A stretch of DNA of 64,000 nt from Lachnospiraceae bacterium AC2028 (GCA_000702685.1 JNJD01000007.1:124001-188000); one strand, 5' to 3'; positions 25,701 to 35,014 are shown, counted from the first letter of the stretch. Notes: generated by a model from the sequence alone, not told the origin. Program-made: numbers and translations.

Positions 25701-28653
25701 TGCCAATTCCTATATCCTTTGCAAGACGGACGATGGATCCGACAAGACAGAAGCCCGTGAGGCCGGTATAGGCGGAGTCATCGGACGTATCAATCTGTAT
25801 AAAGGCGGCGACATAAGCATGCGTGTTGTCAACCACGGTGTCATCGCTGCGTCAAACAGTACAAGATACATAAAGAATCTCGGCGGCGCCGTAGGGATCA
25901 TCACGGGAGGATCCGTAAAGGAAGCACATATCTTCGTCATGAACGAAAGTGACAGCCGGATCGGAACTATCGACAGAACTTCCGCATACGGATACACCCA
26001 TACCACGGGGGGCGCCGTTGGAAAGATCACAGGTATTGCAAGAGTCGATGAAAACAGCAATATCATCATATCCTCGATCAACAACGGAGCCATATTCGGT
26101 GACTGCACTCATAACGGACCTCAGCACAATACCTCAGGTGATAAGATCACCGGAGGAATAGGCGGTGCGGTAGGTGCGATCACCAGTGCACAGTATACCA
26201 TACCTAAATGCAACATCAGAGCATTCAATAACGGCACGCTTATCGGATCGACGAACTCGCTTCCGATCACAAATGCTGCGTACAATAATACGGGATTGGG
26301 CGGAGCCGCCGGCTATATTCAGTACATGCCCAAAGAAAGCAATATTTACAGCATTCTGAAGGAAGGCAAAGTGATCCGTGCCAACGGCAATAATGCGGGC
26401 GGATGCATAGGAACCCAGACCGGTGTCCTGCAGAGTCCCGGAAATTCGTATACACATATCACCGCAGATCTTATGGACGGATCCTCCGTCGCAGCAACAG
26501 CATCAAATGCGGGAGGCGCGATCGGAAATGCCCGCTATGTAACCTCGCGTATGCAGATAAGGGCCATCATATCCGGATCCGTAACAGTCAAAGCATCTGC
26601 CGATGCAGGCGGAACCTGCGGCCTGTACAGATCAGGTTCCAATTCGGACAATTCGGAGATCGTCCTTCAGCAGGGAAGCGGAAGTTCATATCTGTATGTA
26701 AGGGCGAATAACGTATCCACCGGAGTATGTGATATAGGCAATGAAAACGCCGGCGGACTGATCGGATTTGTCACGAGCGGAGACAGTGAATTGAAATCGC
26801 AGCTGAGCATTCCGACACAGCTGAACGGCGATCAGATCATAATAAATGTAGAAAGTTACAATAACGCCGGCGGAATGATCGGACATCTCTACAATGAACG
26901 GTCAACCAATCCCGATATGATCATGAACATACATCCGATGATGCAGGTTCATGCGATCAATGAAAATGCCGGCGGAATGATAGGCTTCCTTGAGCAAAGG
27001 AATAACTTCAGGTCAAACGTTACCGTAAAGGATGCGTCAAACATCAATTCAGACTATACTCCGGTAATAAAAGCCGACGTTTCGAATGCCGGAGGACTGA
27101 TTGGAGGATGCATTTACTATAACTCCTTCACAGGAAATCTTCTGCTTGATTCCGCAAACATCGCAATAAACGGCGGAAACAATGTCGGGGGATGTATCGG
27201 ATACGCTGCCAGGGAAGCAGGAATAAGCACAAGAGCGTCGATCACCGGCAGTGTCACGGTAAAAGGAACCACCAAACAGAGAACGGCAGGGCCTTCCTGC
27301 ATAGTGATATCCGGTTCAGAATGTATCGGCGGAGTCGTAGGACGTACCGATAATGTCGATATCCAGGCTCCCATATTGTGTGATGTCGAGATGATCGTCA
27401 TCTCAGGTACTTCATCGAATGTAGGCGGATGCTTCGGCAGACTTGAGAAGGGTAATTTCAATACAAACAGCGGACACATAGGAAGCATCACTTTCACCGG
27501 AACTTCCGCAACGATCTTAGGCGTAGACAATATCGGAGGATGCGTGGGTCTTGCGCTGGATATCGGTAATATTTCCGGTAATATCACCTTCAGCGGAGAA
27601 AGCAGTACGATCAAGGGAACAGGCAGCTGCGTCGGCGGATGCATAGGAATCGTGAGCGGAAACTGTAAGATACAGAGCACATCCCTAACCGGGTTCAACG
27701 GCAAGAGCACAGCCATAGAAGGCGATGACAATGTCGGAGGCGTAATCGGTCTGATCTCTGCCGGCTCAACCGACAACAATACAAAGATCACCTATGCAGG
27801 AGAATCCTGTACGATAAAGGGCGACGAAAATGTCGGAGGTGTTATCGGAATGACCGACAACCACTCAGGCAAAGCAACCGTCACTTTCTCTCCCGTCACA
27901 GATTGTACTGTGAGCGGCAACAATAACCTTGGCGGATGCATAGGAACAATCTCCGAAACAAGTTACGATCCGTTCAATAAGAAATTAGTCGTCACTCTTA
28001 CAGACTGCACCGCTTATATAAACGGTTCGGGATGCGCAGGCGGAGTTGTGGGAAGATTGAAGGGAGCCAAGACCTTCGCAGGATCAACCGTAACCTTAAA
28101 TGATTCGACCTACGGCGTAACTTCCGCAGACAGCGCCTGCGGAGGACATATAGGCTTCATGGACGGTATGGTCATCGGCGACGGAGGCGAACTTACCACC
28201 ACCTGTAACAACGGATCGGAATTCAACATCAGCGGCAAAACGGCTGCCGGCGGAATCATCGGACTGGCAGATTCAAATGTATCGGCCAAGAAGATGCTCA
28301 TGACGCTTAACGGCTCTTCAACCGTCAGCGTGCAGGCTACGGGAAGCAATTCGGGTGCCGGCGCACTTATCGGTATCAATGATGCAACATTCAGCGGACC
28401 GAACGAAAACTCTTCCGTAGCAAACGCCTCGGGACTCAGCATCTCGGCACCTAACGGAGGTTATGCAGGCTTCCTCATCGGAATCAACAACGATACATTC
28501 CAGGGAAGAGGCAAAACATATACCCTGAACGCATCGATCGGTAACTGTGAAAATTCAGCCGAAGCTCCGGAGAACCAGGTCATCGGAAGCAATAATGGCA
28601 CGCATAAGAATTACTATTACAAGATAAGCGGAGTAACTTATCATATTACGTAA
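22738..28653 (+). CDS. Giant prepilin with a GLUG-like repeat solenoid, candidate pilus-tip adhesin
   Basis: 1971 residues. MILSGKRKQNNAG is a class III leader; FTLVEMIVVLIVLGILASAA follows with Glu at mature +5, so PilD should process it and it should assemble like a pilin. Residues about 60-780 are a large non-repeated region. Residues about 798-1915 contain roughly 26 GG-x-x-G motifs (GGLVG, GGAIG, GGCIG, GGVIG and so on), usually after Asn-x, spaced about 40 residues, as in GLUG-motif surface proteins and beta-solenoids. Many repeats carry Cys. No cell-wall anchor is seen. It is coupled to the PilW-like gene by ATGA. I infer that the minor pilins carry it at the pilus tip, a role PilY1 has elsewhere. 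Confidence 0.88.
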   Translation: MILSGKRKQNNAGFTLVEMIVVLIVLGILASAAVYGIISYINLTRYNTNQENAESVYQSVQASLNHMSENGTLESWAKNLSETIGTADEYDSNNPAASETSDNIYNEGYFNFFGSDLDTNSLPGQSAHMRYTVTYHPSYTPGNTDSQSKCIYDLIYQEFKSTDILKGLITVEFDVEKALDATGTLRYSASVYSVFYDSTRTVWDAVAKNNIDTLKVPFRDESYRSSTSLVGYIAGRNGQMVVDSVFVPAEAEVNDFTIRNGETLDITWSVNSDGQPVTGKPDHIHYTFALYDDDKRNVLNQKPFSYLVVNENSLFEGKPYETLYSKGFYEVLKFSDDTNPLYMAKDTFQDGLTRSLDFATHTGTEHFTVVYTKESVTDKRGIPLTVYRASVHTTGKVFVHNVTSNTDNFNYNNDWNNVKESDKYYEFPLTISYEIYDAYGTTISEKLSYTLSLDSMMSRNVLDIATTGNWTTTRLYNFSINRLINGNKNFLTSNSLPVNIFVSMAAESDDFGSTHQTFNRATAYASDILYADRALDDPIYYVSEGKYSYVRNAAYRESGRGYAVVNSYFGDLGKGSDGTKPSENSNGGVTTFDQDSVITCYRHLYNIRMLDSHTGYDHYYYRIQRDLNWYTIDKHLGTEKYYSDVVVYSAVSGGTSLSRYSPVPIPAPSNDPASRKLYGDQLAVVSFPSIYNLKAKSVLIAEENSLTGETSVINNVQMRLSSFFNKNNIATNLNGFGLININRGTIINIRANGMTLTLDNKPEGSPDDRAAIAQAVALMLSGEIYSFEPVTFQPSSPIGGLVGTNVGKVGSDEDLPVEENTIRFSNCITTSLFRDASDNWHLYRVSACGGIVGDNGSSAVGGNHTGYMHGHLEATGHFVSAGMYDVASVLGYSMSNIDAFIRVDNRESDQDKIIVDTGSVSSMLYCTCDAVGGAIGSISSSNLCQNTNIARLAASADDRGVLSVAEDPLYNSPNPLNRHEYAVDVYLDANSYILCKTDDGSDKTEAREAGIGGVIGRINLYKGGDISMRVVNHGVIAASNSTRYIKNLGGAVGIITGGSVKEAHIFVMNESDSRIGTIDRTSAYGYTHTTGGAVGKITGIARVDENSNIIISSINNGAIFGDCTHNGPQHNTSGDKITGGIGGAVGAITSAQYTIPKCNIRAFNNGTLIGSTNSLPITNAAYNNTGLGGAAGYIQYMPKESNIYSILKEGKVIRANGNNAGGCIGTQTGVLQSPGNSYTHITADLMDGSSVAATASNAGGAIGNARYVTSRMQIRAIISGSVTVKASADAGGTCGLYRSGSNSDNSEIVLQQGSGSSYLYVRANNVSTGVCDIGNENAGGLIGFVTSGDSELKSQLSIPTQLNGDQIIINVESYNNAGGMIGHLYNERSTNPDMIMNIHPMMQVHAINENAGGMIGFLEQRNNFRSNVTVKDASNINSDYTPVIKADVSNAGGLIGGCIYYNSFTGNLLLDSANIAINGGNNVGGCIGYAAREAGISTRASITGSVTVKGTTKQRTAGPSCIVISGSECIGGVVGRTDNVDIQAPILCDVEMIVISGTSSNVGGCFGRLEKGNFNTNSGHIGSITFTGTSATILGVDNIGGCVGLALDIGNISGNITFSGESSTIKGTGSCVGGCIGIVSGNCKIQSTSLTGFNGKSTAIEGDDNVGGVIGLISAGSTDNNTKITYAGESCTIKGDENVGGVIGMTDNHSGKATVTFSPVTDCTVSGNNNLGGCIGTISETSYDPFNKKLVVTLTDCTAYINGSGCAGGVVGRLKGAKTFAGSTVTLNDSTYGVTSADSACGGHIGFMDGMVIGDGGELTTTCNNGSEFNISGKTAAGGIIGLADSNVSAKKMLMTLNGSSTVSVQATGSNSGAGALIGINDATFSGPNENSSVANASGLSISAPNGGYAGFLIGINNDTFQGRGKTYTLNASIGNCENSAEAPENQVIGSNNGTHKNYYYKISGVTYHIT

Positions 28654-28682
28654 CCATACGTCAACCAAAGGGATGAATAAAT

Positions 28683-29165
28683 ATGGATGATCTGACAGGC
28701 AGTTCCAAAACCACATTTTATGTCGAATCCTTTCCGAACAAGATCAGGCGCTTCGCATGGCTCATTGTACTGATAGCACTCATCATCGGAGGCATAGTGA
28801 TCTGGTCCGGGATCGTTTCCGGTGCACGCGATGCACTCGGTCACGCCAAGGATATCCGGGTCGCGCTGAAAATGGTATCCGTCGAATACTACGGAGAAAA
28901 ACGATCCCTATACGATCCGTCTGCGGAAAGCGGAATGAGCAGCGAAGCTATGGTCAAGATCAGTTCGCTTGTTCCCATAAAGGGAGAGTTCACTCTCACC
29001 GGATGGGACAGCGAAAATAACATTCCTCTTTCTTTTTCATACAGGGAAGGCCGATATCTGGTCGAATACAGAGATACGGGATCGGGCGACGGAACTTACG
29101 GTATGAACGGTGACTGGAACGTTTACTACGATTTCAAAGTTATGGAATATAAAGCGGGAGAATAA
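28683..29165 (+). CDS. Single-helix membrane protein of the pilus operon
   Basis: 160 residues. One membrane helix at about 24-46 (RFAWLIVLIALIIGGIVIWS, in part), preceded by a short basic cytoplasmic segment KIRR, and an extracytoplasmic domain of about 110 residues. There is no Gly-Phe prepilin cleavage motif, so it should stay membrane-anchored. I do not recognise the family. Position between the giant prepilin and PilC suggests an assembly or stability role for the tip complex. Confidence 0.65.
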   Translation: MDDLTGSSKTTFYVESFPNKIRRFAWLIVLIALIIGGIVIWSGIVSGARDALGHAKDIRVALKMVSVEYYGEKRSLYDPSAESGMSSEAMVKISSLVPIKGEFTLTGWDSENNIPLSFSYREGRYLVEYRDTGSGDGTYGMNGDWNVYYDFKVMEYKAGE

Positions 29166-29175
29166 CCGAAAAACT

Positions 29176-30372
29176 ATGGCTGAATACAGATACACGGCAC
29201 AAAACGAAAAAGGAAAACAGGTCAGGGGAAGGATCGCAGCTTCCGACGAAAGAGAGATCAGCAGAAAGCTCCGGGATAAGAACCTGTCTCTTCTGCATTA
29301 TGAAGAGATTGCTAAGCAGGTTGCTCTCAAGCCTCTCAAAAAATCACAGCTGTCAGATTTCTGCAGACAGATGGGTGAGCTTATCAGATCCGGAATCTCC
29401 ATACTCAGGGCTCTTGAGATAGAAGGCTCGGATGAATCCATAACTCCTTATGAGAAAGAACTCTATATGAGACTCCGTGACAGAGTCGTACAAGGTGTCG
29501 CTCTTTCCAAAGCAATGGAGGAGCTGTATCCGGCATTTCCTCCTCTTCTCGTCTATATGTTCCGTGCTGCGGAAAGTTCCGGTAATCTCGATTCCACGGC
29601 ACTCAGGCTTGCCGATCAGTATCAGAAAGAAAACGAGCTCGAAGCCGAAGCCAAGAATGCCCTTACCTATCCCAAGATACTCGCGGGACTTATAGTTCTG
29701 GTAGTCGGTGTCATATTTGGATTCATCATGCCGCAGTTTGAAGAACTCTTCAGCGAAATGCCCGTGCTTCCCGGACCCACAAGATTTCTTCTGGGAATAA
29801 GTGATGTGGTCAAAAACTACTGGTATCTGCTGATCATATTTGCGGTACTCATCTGGATCTTCGGCGGCATAATCATGAGGATCCCGGCAATAAGATTACA
29901 GGTGGATAAATTCAAAGTAAAAGGTCCCCTGGGAAAACTTCAAAAGGTCATCTATTCCGCAAGATTTGCGCGAACCTTGAGCTCACTGTATTCGGCGGGA
30001 ATCCCGATCGACCAGTGTCTCGCGATAGGACGCCAGACCATCGGCAATTCATATATCGAAATGCAGTTTACCGAAGTCATCAAAAAAGTTCAGGCGGGAG
30101 GACTGCTCTCGGATGCGCTTGATGAAGTCGACGGATTTGTATCCAAACTTTCGTCCGTAGTCAGAGTCGGTGAAGAAACGGGCGCTCTTGATTCGATGCT
30201 CGTCAGCGTTGCGGACAATCTCGACTTTGCCTCCGAACAGGCTCTGAAGCGAATGGTCAAGTACGTAGAGCCCGTGATGATAGTCATCATGGCTGTGATT
30301 GTAGGTTTTATCATAATAGGTGTCATACTTCCTATCTATCAGTCCTATTCAACAATCGGTGCAGGTCAGTAA
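29176..30372 (+). CDS. pilC: Type IV pilus inner-membrane platform protein PilC
   Basis: 398 residues. MAEYRYTAQNEKGKQVRGRI is the usual PilC/GspF opening. Two T2SSF domains follow: the first with FCRQMGELIRSGISILRAL, then two membrane helices, the second with FARTLSSLYSAGIPIDQCL, and a final helix VIMAVIVGFIIIGVILPIY. PilC couples the PilB motor to pilin insertion. I chose the ATG at 29176; longer in-frame starts run into the preceding gene and lack the family pattern. It lies 10 bases after that gene. Confidence 0.95.
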   Translation: MAEYRYTAQNEKGKQVRGRIAASDEREISRKLRDKNLSLLHYEEIAKQVALKPLKKSQLSDFCRQMGELIRSGISILRALEIEGSDESITPYEKELYMRLRDRVVQGVALSKAMEELYPAFPPLLVYMFRAAESSGNLDSTALRLADQYQKENELEAEAKNALTYPKILAGLIVLVVGVIFGFIMPQFEELFSEMPVLPGPTRFLLGISDVVKNYWYLLIIFAVLIWIFGGIIMRIPAIRLQVDKFKVKGPLGKLQKVIYSARFARTLSSLYSAGIPIDQCLAIGRQTIGNSYIEMQFTEVIKKVQAGGLLSDALDEVDGFVSKLSSVVRVGEETGALDSMLVSVADNLDFASEQALKRMVKYVEPVMIVIMAVIVGFIIIGVILPIYQSYSTIGAGQ

Positions 30373-30408
30373 TAAGATTTGAAATAATATTTTTGTGGGA
30401 GAGCGAAC

Positions 30409-31890
30409 ATGTCCATATCGGTATTTTTTTCAAACAGAAATATCCAGATCGTGGTGGGAAAATCAAGCGGGAAGTCTATCTACATAGACCGTCTCATTGA
30501 ATCGCCCATGCCGGAAAATGCCATCTTAAACGGTGTCATCATCAACGAAGGCGGAGAAGCGATCACCAGAAAACTCAAGGAGATCTGGGAGGTTAATAAA
30601 CTCAAGGGAAGTGTTGATCTGATAATCAACAGCCCTCAGTTTATCTCCAACCGTGTTACCATGCCGGTCATTTCCAAAGCCGCCAAAGCTACGGAATATC
30701 TGGAGAAGCAGGCAAACTCGGATGAATTCGTAAGATTCGAATCTCCTCTCAAGGGGTGGTATCTCCTCGGTGTCGATGGTAAGGAAAAGACTCAGCAGGT
30801 CGTTACCGAAGTTGCGGAGCGTACCTTCATAGAAAACTACATCAAGATCTTTGCGGATGCGGGCATCACCCTCGGATCGGTACATGACGGTGTAAGCCTG
30901 GCCATCGAAATGCTTTCGGCATGTGTCAAGGATCAGACCGCCATATATATGATCCGCGATGCGCAGATGCTGGTGACCATCCTTTATGAAAACGGAAAGT
31001 ACTACTACAATTCCACCAAGCGTCTCTTTCAGGAATCGGGAACTCCCGAATACGCAGCGGAGATCAGAGGCAGCATCTCCGGTATCAGACAGTTCGCATC
31101 CTCCAAGCATCTCGCTTCCGCGATCACCGATGTATACTTCGCGGGAATGACACCCGATGAAGTCGGTGAACTTCAGTCATACCTGGTTGAAGCCGAGCCC
31201 GATATCACGGTTCACGGAACCGTAGCTCCTTCCCACATTCATTTCAAAAAATGGAGCGACCGTCTCTCATCCTTTATATACCCCATTGCGGGACTGGTTG
31301 TTCCCAAGACCGGATTTTCCGTACTCAAAGCAGTAAAGAATAACGACAAAGCTTATGCCCAGAAAAAAGAATTTACCAAGAAGGCAATCCCCGTTGTGAT
31401 CCTTCTCGGTGTGCTTGTACTGTTCACAGGCTTCATGCTTGCCGTAAGACTGAATACAGCTTCCAGACTCCGTAAGATCGAGGAGTACAACCAGCGCCCG
31501 GATATAATGCAGTCTTCGATGGAATATGATGCCGGGATCATACAGGCAACATCACTCGGAGCACAGCAGGGAGGAAATCAACTCCTTCGCGAATACATTG
31601 ATTCGTATCCGATTCCCGATTCATCGATCAATGACAAGATCAAAAGTGCCGCATCAAAATACAATGTGACCGTTGATTTCAATTCATACGATTCGGGCAG
31701 CGGAGTCTTTTCCATTACCGCTTCGTCACCGATAGTCGAGAATATCAACCGTTTCATCGCCGACCTTATGGATATGGATATATTCGAAGATGTGGATTAT
31801 ACCGGATATTCATGGAACGATTCCGATGAAACATGGTCGATCAAAGTAATCTGCACTCTCAGCAGTCAGACAGCCGGGGAGGAGGAATAA
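30409..31890 (+). CDS. PilM-PilN fusion of the alignment complex
   Basis: 493 residues. Residues 1-240 look like the actin-like PilM fold (SISVFFSNRNIQIVVGKSSG as phosphate-1 strand, LNGVIINEGG, and later ITDVYFAGMTPD), though the nucleotide motifs are weak. A basic run KKEFTKK leads into one membrane helix at about 325-345 (IPVVILLGVLVLFTGFMLAV). A periplasmic-type C-terminal domain then resembles PilN, with PILDYL-like helix then a ferredoxin-like strand pattern SGVFSITASSPIVENINRFI. PilM and PilN are usually separate and interact tightly. PilO follows three bases later. The fusion is my inference from topology and order. Confidence 0.72.
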   Translation: MSISVFFSNRNIQIVVGKSSGKSIYIDRLIESPMPENAILNGVIINEGGEAITRKLKEIWEVNKLKGSVDLIINSPQFISNRVTMPVISKAAKATEYLEKQANSDEFVRFESPLKGWYLLGVDGKEKTQQVVTEVAERTFIENYIKIFADAGITLGSVHDGVSLAIEMLSACVKDQTAIYMIRDAQMLVTILYENGKYYYNSTKRLFQESGTPEYAAEIRGSISGIRQFASSKHLASAITDVYFAGMTPDEVGELQSYLVEAEPDITVHGTVAPSHIHFKKWSDRLSSFIYPIAGLVVPKTGFSVLKAVKNNDKAYAQKKEFTKKAIPVVILLGVLVLFTGFMLAVRLNTASRLRKIEEYNQRPDIMQSSMEYDAGIIQATSLGAQQGGNQLLREYIDSYPIPDSSINDKIKSAASKYNVTVDFNSYDSGSGVFSITASSPIVENINRFIADLMDMDIFEDVDYTGYSWNDSDETWSIKVICTLSSQTAGEEE

Positions 31891-31893
31891 GCA

Positions 31894-32748
31894 ATGAATC
31901 TTAATTCAACACTTACCGCAAGAGACAAAAAACTTCTCTATATGCTGGTCTTCATAGTCATCATCTTTTTATTCGGATGGTACCTGATCAGACCGCTGTA
32001 CAAAAAAACCGTCGAGGATCAGGAAAAGATCATCGTAGCTTCATCACTTCAGGCTGCCAATGAGACCAAGGTTATCGGCCTGTCTTCTCTTAAGAACCTG
32101 AATGATAAATTTGCTGCCGATCTGTCCGAAAGCACCTCCGATTACTATGATTATATGGACAGTTCGGAGATCGACAAGCTCGTAACGTCCTACATCTTAA
32201 AGCAGGGACTGCTTGCCAGGGACCTTACGATCGCAATGCCGAATGAGTATGTATCCGAAAGTCCTTATATCTATTCCGGTATCACCGTAAATAATTCTGC
32301 TGTTTCCGATTCTTCATACGATGAGATCACTGCCGTAGAAGTTAAGGACGAAAAGAAAGACACAGACGAAGATAAGATCAAGAGCTCTTCGTATTACAAA
32401 GATGCGGTTCTCGGTTTTCTTACCGGATACCACCCCGAAGAAATATCCATCGTTGCATCACCCATGGAAAGTTATGCTTCCGGACAAAGATCCGCGGACT
32501 CCACACAAAACTCCGGGATACTTTGCGTGCAGCTCAGCATTGTAGTCGAGGGAGATCCCAAGATCGAACAGGCCGTAATAGACGATCTTACCCACAATCC
32601 TTCGCTACGTGTTACCGGTTTCAATTGGATCGATCTCGATCCGGTAACATTCATCCTTGAAGACGGATCTATCGCCGTAGTGGAAAGTGAACTCAGCCAG
32701 CTTCAGATATCCGTCAATCTTTACATGAAAGACAAGACCGAACAGTAA
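31894..32748 (+). CDS. PilO-like alignment complex protein
   Basis: 284 residues. Short cytoplasmic N-terminus ARDKKLLYM, one membrane helix (15-35, LVFIVIIFLFGWYLIRPLY), then a coiled segment and an extracytoplasmic domain with an inserted acidic, Lys/Asp-rich loop (KDEKKDTDEDKIKS). Order after the PilM-PilN gene and before PilB, and topology, fit PilO. Sequence similarity to Gram-negative PilO is weak, as usual. GGAGGAGG precedes the ATG. Confidence 0.72.
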   Translation: MNLNSTLTARDKKLLYMLVFIVIIFLFGWYLIRPLYKKTVEDQEKIIVASSLQAANETKVIGLSSLKNLNDKFAADLSESTSDYYDYMDSSEIDKLVTSYILKQGLLARDLTIAMPNEYVSESPYIYSGITVNNSAVSDSSYDEITAVEVKDEKKDTDEDKIKSSSYYKDAVLGFLTGYHPEEISIVASPMESYASGQRSADSTQNSGILCVQLSIVVEGDPKIEQAVIDDLTHNPSLRVTGFNWIDLDPVTFILEDGSIAVVESELSQLQISVNLYMKDKTEQ

Positions 32749-32784
32749 AGTACCCTATCAAAAAGCAGCAAGGGAGAATAGAAA

Positions 32785-34467
32785 ATGGAAACCTCTTCAA
32801 CAAAAATCAGAATAGGTGATCTTATGGTCGCCGCCGGATACATCGATGAAGCACAGCTCGCCGATGCACTCCAGACGCAGAAGGAATCCAAGAAAAGACT
32901 CGGTGAGATCCTCGTTGAAAAAGGGTATGTTACCGAAACCCAGATGCTCTACACTCTCGGAAGCCGTATGGGCCTCGAAGTTGTCGATCTCTCAACATAT
33001 CCCGTGGACAGCAACGCTGTCAAGACCATACCCAGCCAGATGGCATCGAGCTATCTGATGCTTCCCGTAGGATTCAGGGATGGCACATTGATCGTAGCCG
33101 TAAACGACCCTCTTGATTTCATCAATATAGAAGACGTAAGACAGACCAGCGGTATGAACGTAGAGACAGTTCTTGCCGAGCGTGCTTCCATAGAAAACGC
33201 GATCAACTACTACTATGCTGAGGTGCAGACCAAAAAAGCCGCACAGTCAGCTAACGAATCCGCGATATCATCCGAGATCCGTGAAATGGTCATCGATGCC
33301 GGTGCAGGTGCCGATGATGCTCCCATCATCAACCTTGTCAACTCACTTTTGGATAAGGCTTACCAGGACAATGCATCCGACGTTCACATCGAGCCCTTCG
33401 AAAAAGAGCTTCATGTACGTCTTCGTATGGACGGTGCTCTTATCGATTACATGACTCTCCAGAAGAATGTACAGGGATCTCTCATCGCGCGTATCAAGAT
33501 CATGTCGGAACTTGATATCGCAGAGAAAAGGATACCTCAGGACGGTCACTTCCGTATCAAGATAAGGGATCAGATCGTCAACGTCCGTGTATCCGTCATC
33601 CCTACCGTTTTCGGTGAGAAGGTCGTTATGAGAATCCTTGCCGGCAATTCAAGGATAGACAATGCTGAAACCTTCGGCATGGAACAGGATAATTATGAGA
33701 AGGTCGCGCGCATGCTGAAATCACCCAACGGTCTCATCTACATCACGGGACCCACAGGTTCAGGTAAGACCACCACTCTGTACATGCTCCTCGCTTCTCT
33801 TGCGGACAGACAGGTCAACATCGCAACGATCGAAGACCCCGTCGAGAAAAACCTCAACCGTCTCAACCAGGTTCAGGTACATCCTACCGCAGGTCTTACA
33901 TTCGATGTAGGACTCAGGGCACTCTTAAGACAGGATCCCGATATCATAATGGTGGGAGAAACACGTGACTCCGAGACCGCATCCATCTCGCTCAGAGCGG
34001 CTATAACCGGTCACCTGGTTCTTTCAACGCTCCATACCAATGATGCGGTCTCCACTATAATAAGACTCATAGATATGGGTGCGGAGCCCTATCTCCTTTC
34101 ATCCGCTCTTGTAGGCTCCGTTGCTCAGCGTCTTATGAGAAAGGTATGCCCCTACTGCAGCCGTGTAACGGGACTTGATGAATACCAGAAAGCATTTGCG
34201 GGCAAGGATATGCCGGGTGCCAGAAGTGCCGTCGGATGCGCTAAATGCCACGGAACGGGCTACAGCGGACGAATTGCCGTACACGAAGTCCTGTATGTAG
34301 ACAGAGGTATCAGAAAGCTCATATCCGAGGGTGCAAATGCCGATGACATTAAGAAATATGCCATTGAAAATCAGGGAATGAAGACGCTGAAGCAGGCAGG
34401 CCTCGAATTGGTTGAAAAAGGCATAACAACAATGGACGAACTCGAAAAGATAGCATATAATGAATAA
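32785..34467 (+). CDS. pilB: Type IV pilus assembly ATPase PilB
   Basis: 560 residues. The N-terminal MshEN/GspE_N domain reads GDLMVAAGYIDEAQLADAL and GEILVEKGYVTETQ, a form that in some PilB proteins binds cyclic di-GMP. The motor core has Walker A TGPTGSGKTTT (about residue 322), Asp box IEDPVE, Walker B LRQDPDIIMVGE and the His box HLVLSTLHTNDA. A zinc site is formed by CPYC (about 455) and CAKC (about 485). It powers pilin extension. No PilT homologue follows, so retraction would need a gene elsewhere. Confidence 0.97.
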   Translation: METSSTKIRIGDLMVAAGYIDEAQLADALQTQKESKKRLGEILVEKGYVTETQMLYTLGSRMGLEVVDLSTYPVDSNAVKTIPSQMASSYLMLPVGFRDGTLIVAVNDPLDFINIEDVRQTSGMNVETVLAERASIENAINYYYAEVQTKKAAQSANESAISSEIREMVIDAGAGADDAPIINLVNSLLDKAYQDNASDVHIEPFEKELHVRLRMDGALIDYMTLQKNVQGSLIARIKIMSELDIAEKRIPQDGHFRIKIRDQIVNVRVSVIPTVFGEKVVMRILAGNSRIDNAETFGMEQDNYEKVARMLKSPNGLIYITGPTGSGKTTTLYMLLASLADRQVNIATIEDPVEKNLNRLNQVQVHPTAGLTFDVGLRALLRQDPDIIMVGETRDSETASISLRAAITGHLVLSTLHTNDAVSTIIRLIDMGAEPYLLSSALVGSVAQRLMRKVCPYCSRVTGLDEYQKAFAGKDMPGARSAVGCAKCHGTGYSGRIAVHEVLYVDRGIRKLISEGANADDIKKYAIENQGMKTLKQAGLELVEKGITTMDELEKIAYNE

Positions 34468-34489
34468 CGGGCGATTTCCTATAAGGGGT

Positions 34490-34516
34490 TAAGTATTTGA
34501 CATCCCGGGCCGATAT
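34490..34516 (+). promoter_or_regulatory. Sigma-28-like promoter of the major pilin gene
   Basis: GCCGATAT (34509-34516) is a perfect match to the -10 of flagellar sigma-28 (SigD) promoters. Fifteen bases upstream is TAAG (34490-34493), three of four bases of the TAAA -35. It lies 49 bases before the pilin start. A TATAAT (34514) overlaps the element but has no -35 at 17 bases. Confidence 0.5.
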
Positions 34517-34564
34517 AATAATCAGCTAAAGGAATAAACCGTGTTTCTCAAGGAGGGAATAAAC

Positions 34565-35014
34565 ATGAAAAAGAATAACAAAGGCTTTACACTCGTTGAA
34601 CTTATCGTCGTTCTCGTAATTCTTGCAATACTCGCTGCAATCCTTGTACCCACTCTTCTCGGATACATCGACAGAGCAAGATCGGAGAAGGACTTCTCTA
34701 CTGCACAGACCGTAAGAGTCGCAGCACAGGCAGCTATCGACCAGGCATACGGCGAAGGAAAGATTCCCGGAAACGCAAGCGGTTCCGCATCAAAGATCGA
34801 AGATATGAAGAATACTTCCGGCTGGACTGCAGCATCAAGCGTTACCGAAGCAACCGATAAGTATGGCTACTTAGCTTACAGACTTGCAGGTGTAGATAAG
34901 AACAAGGTAACCACTTTTACTTTCAAGTTCGAAAACGGAATCATCACCGAAGGTTCGGTAACCATCAACGGACACGAGTACAAGCTCGGAACCGACGGCA
35001 ACTGGTCTGTATAA
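34565..35014 (+). CDS. pilA: Major type IV pilin
   Basis: 149 residues. Leader MKKNNKG, then FTLVELIVVLVILAILAAIL with Glu +5, continuing to YIDRARSEKDFSTAQTVRVA (in part), the canonical pilin helix. The C-terminal domain is small, Thr/Gly-rich and without cysteines, so no disulfide D-loop. AAGGAGG sits seven bases before the ATG, the best ribosome site in the operon, as expected for an abundant subunit. It has its own predicted promoter and strong terminator. Confidence 0.96.
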   Translation: MKKNNKGFTLVELIVVLVILAILAAILVPTLLGYIDRARSEKDFSTAQTVRVAAQAAIDQAYGEGKIPGNASGSASKIEDMKNTSGWTAASSVTEATDKYGYLAYRLAGVDKNKVTTFTFKFENGIITEGSVTINGHEYKLGTDGNWSV

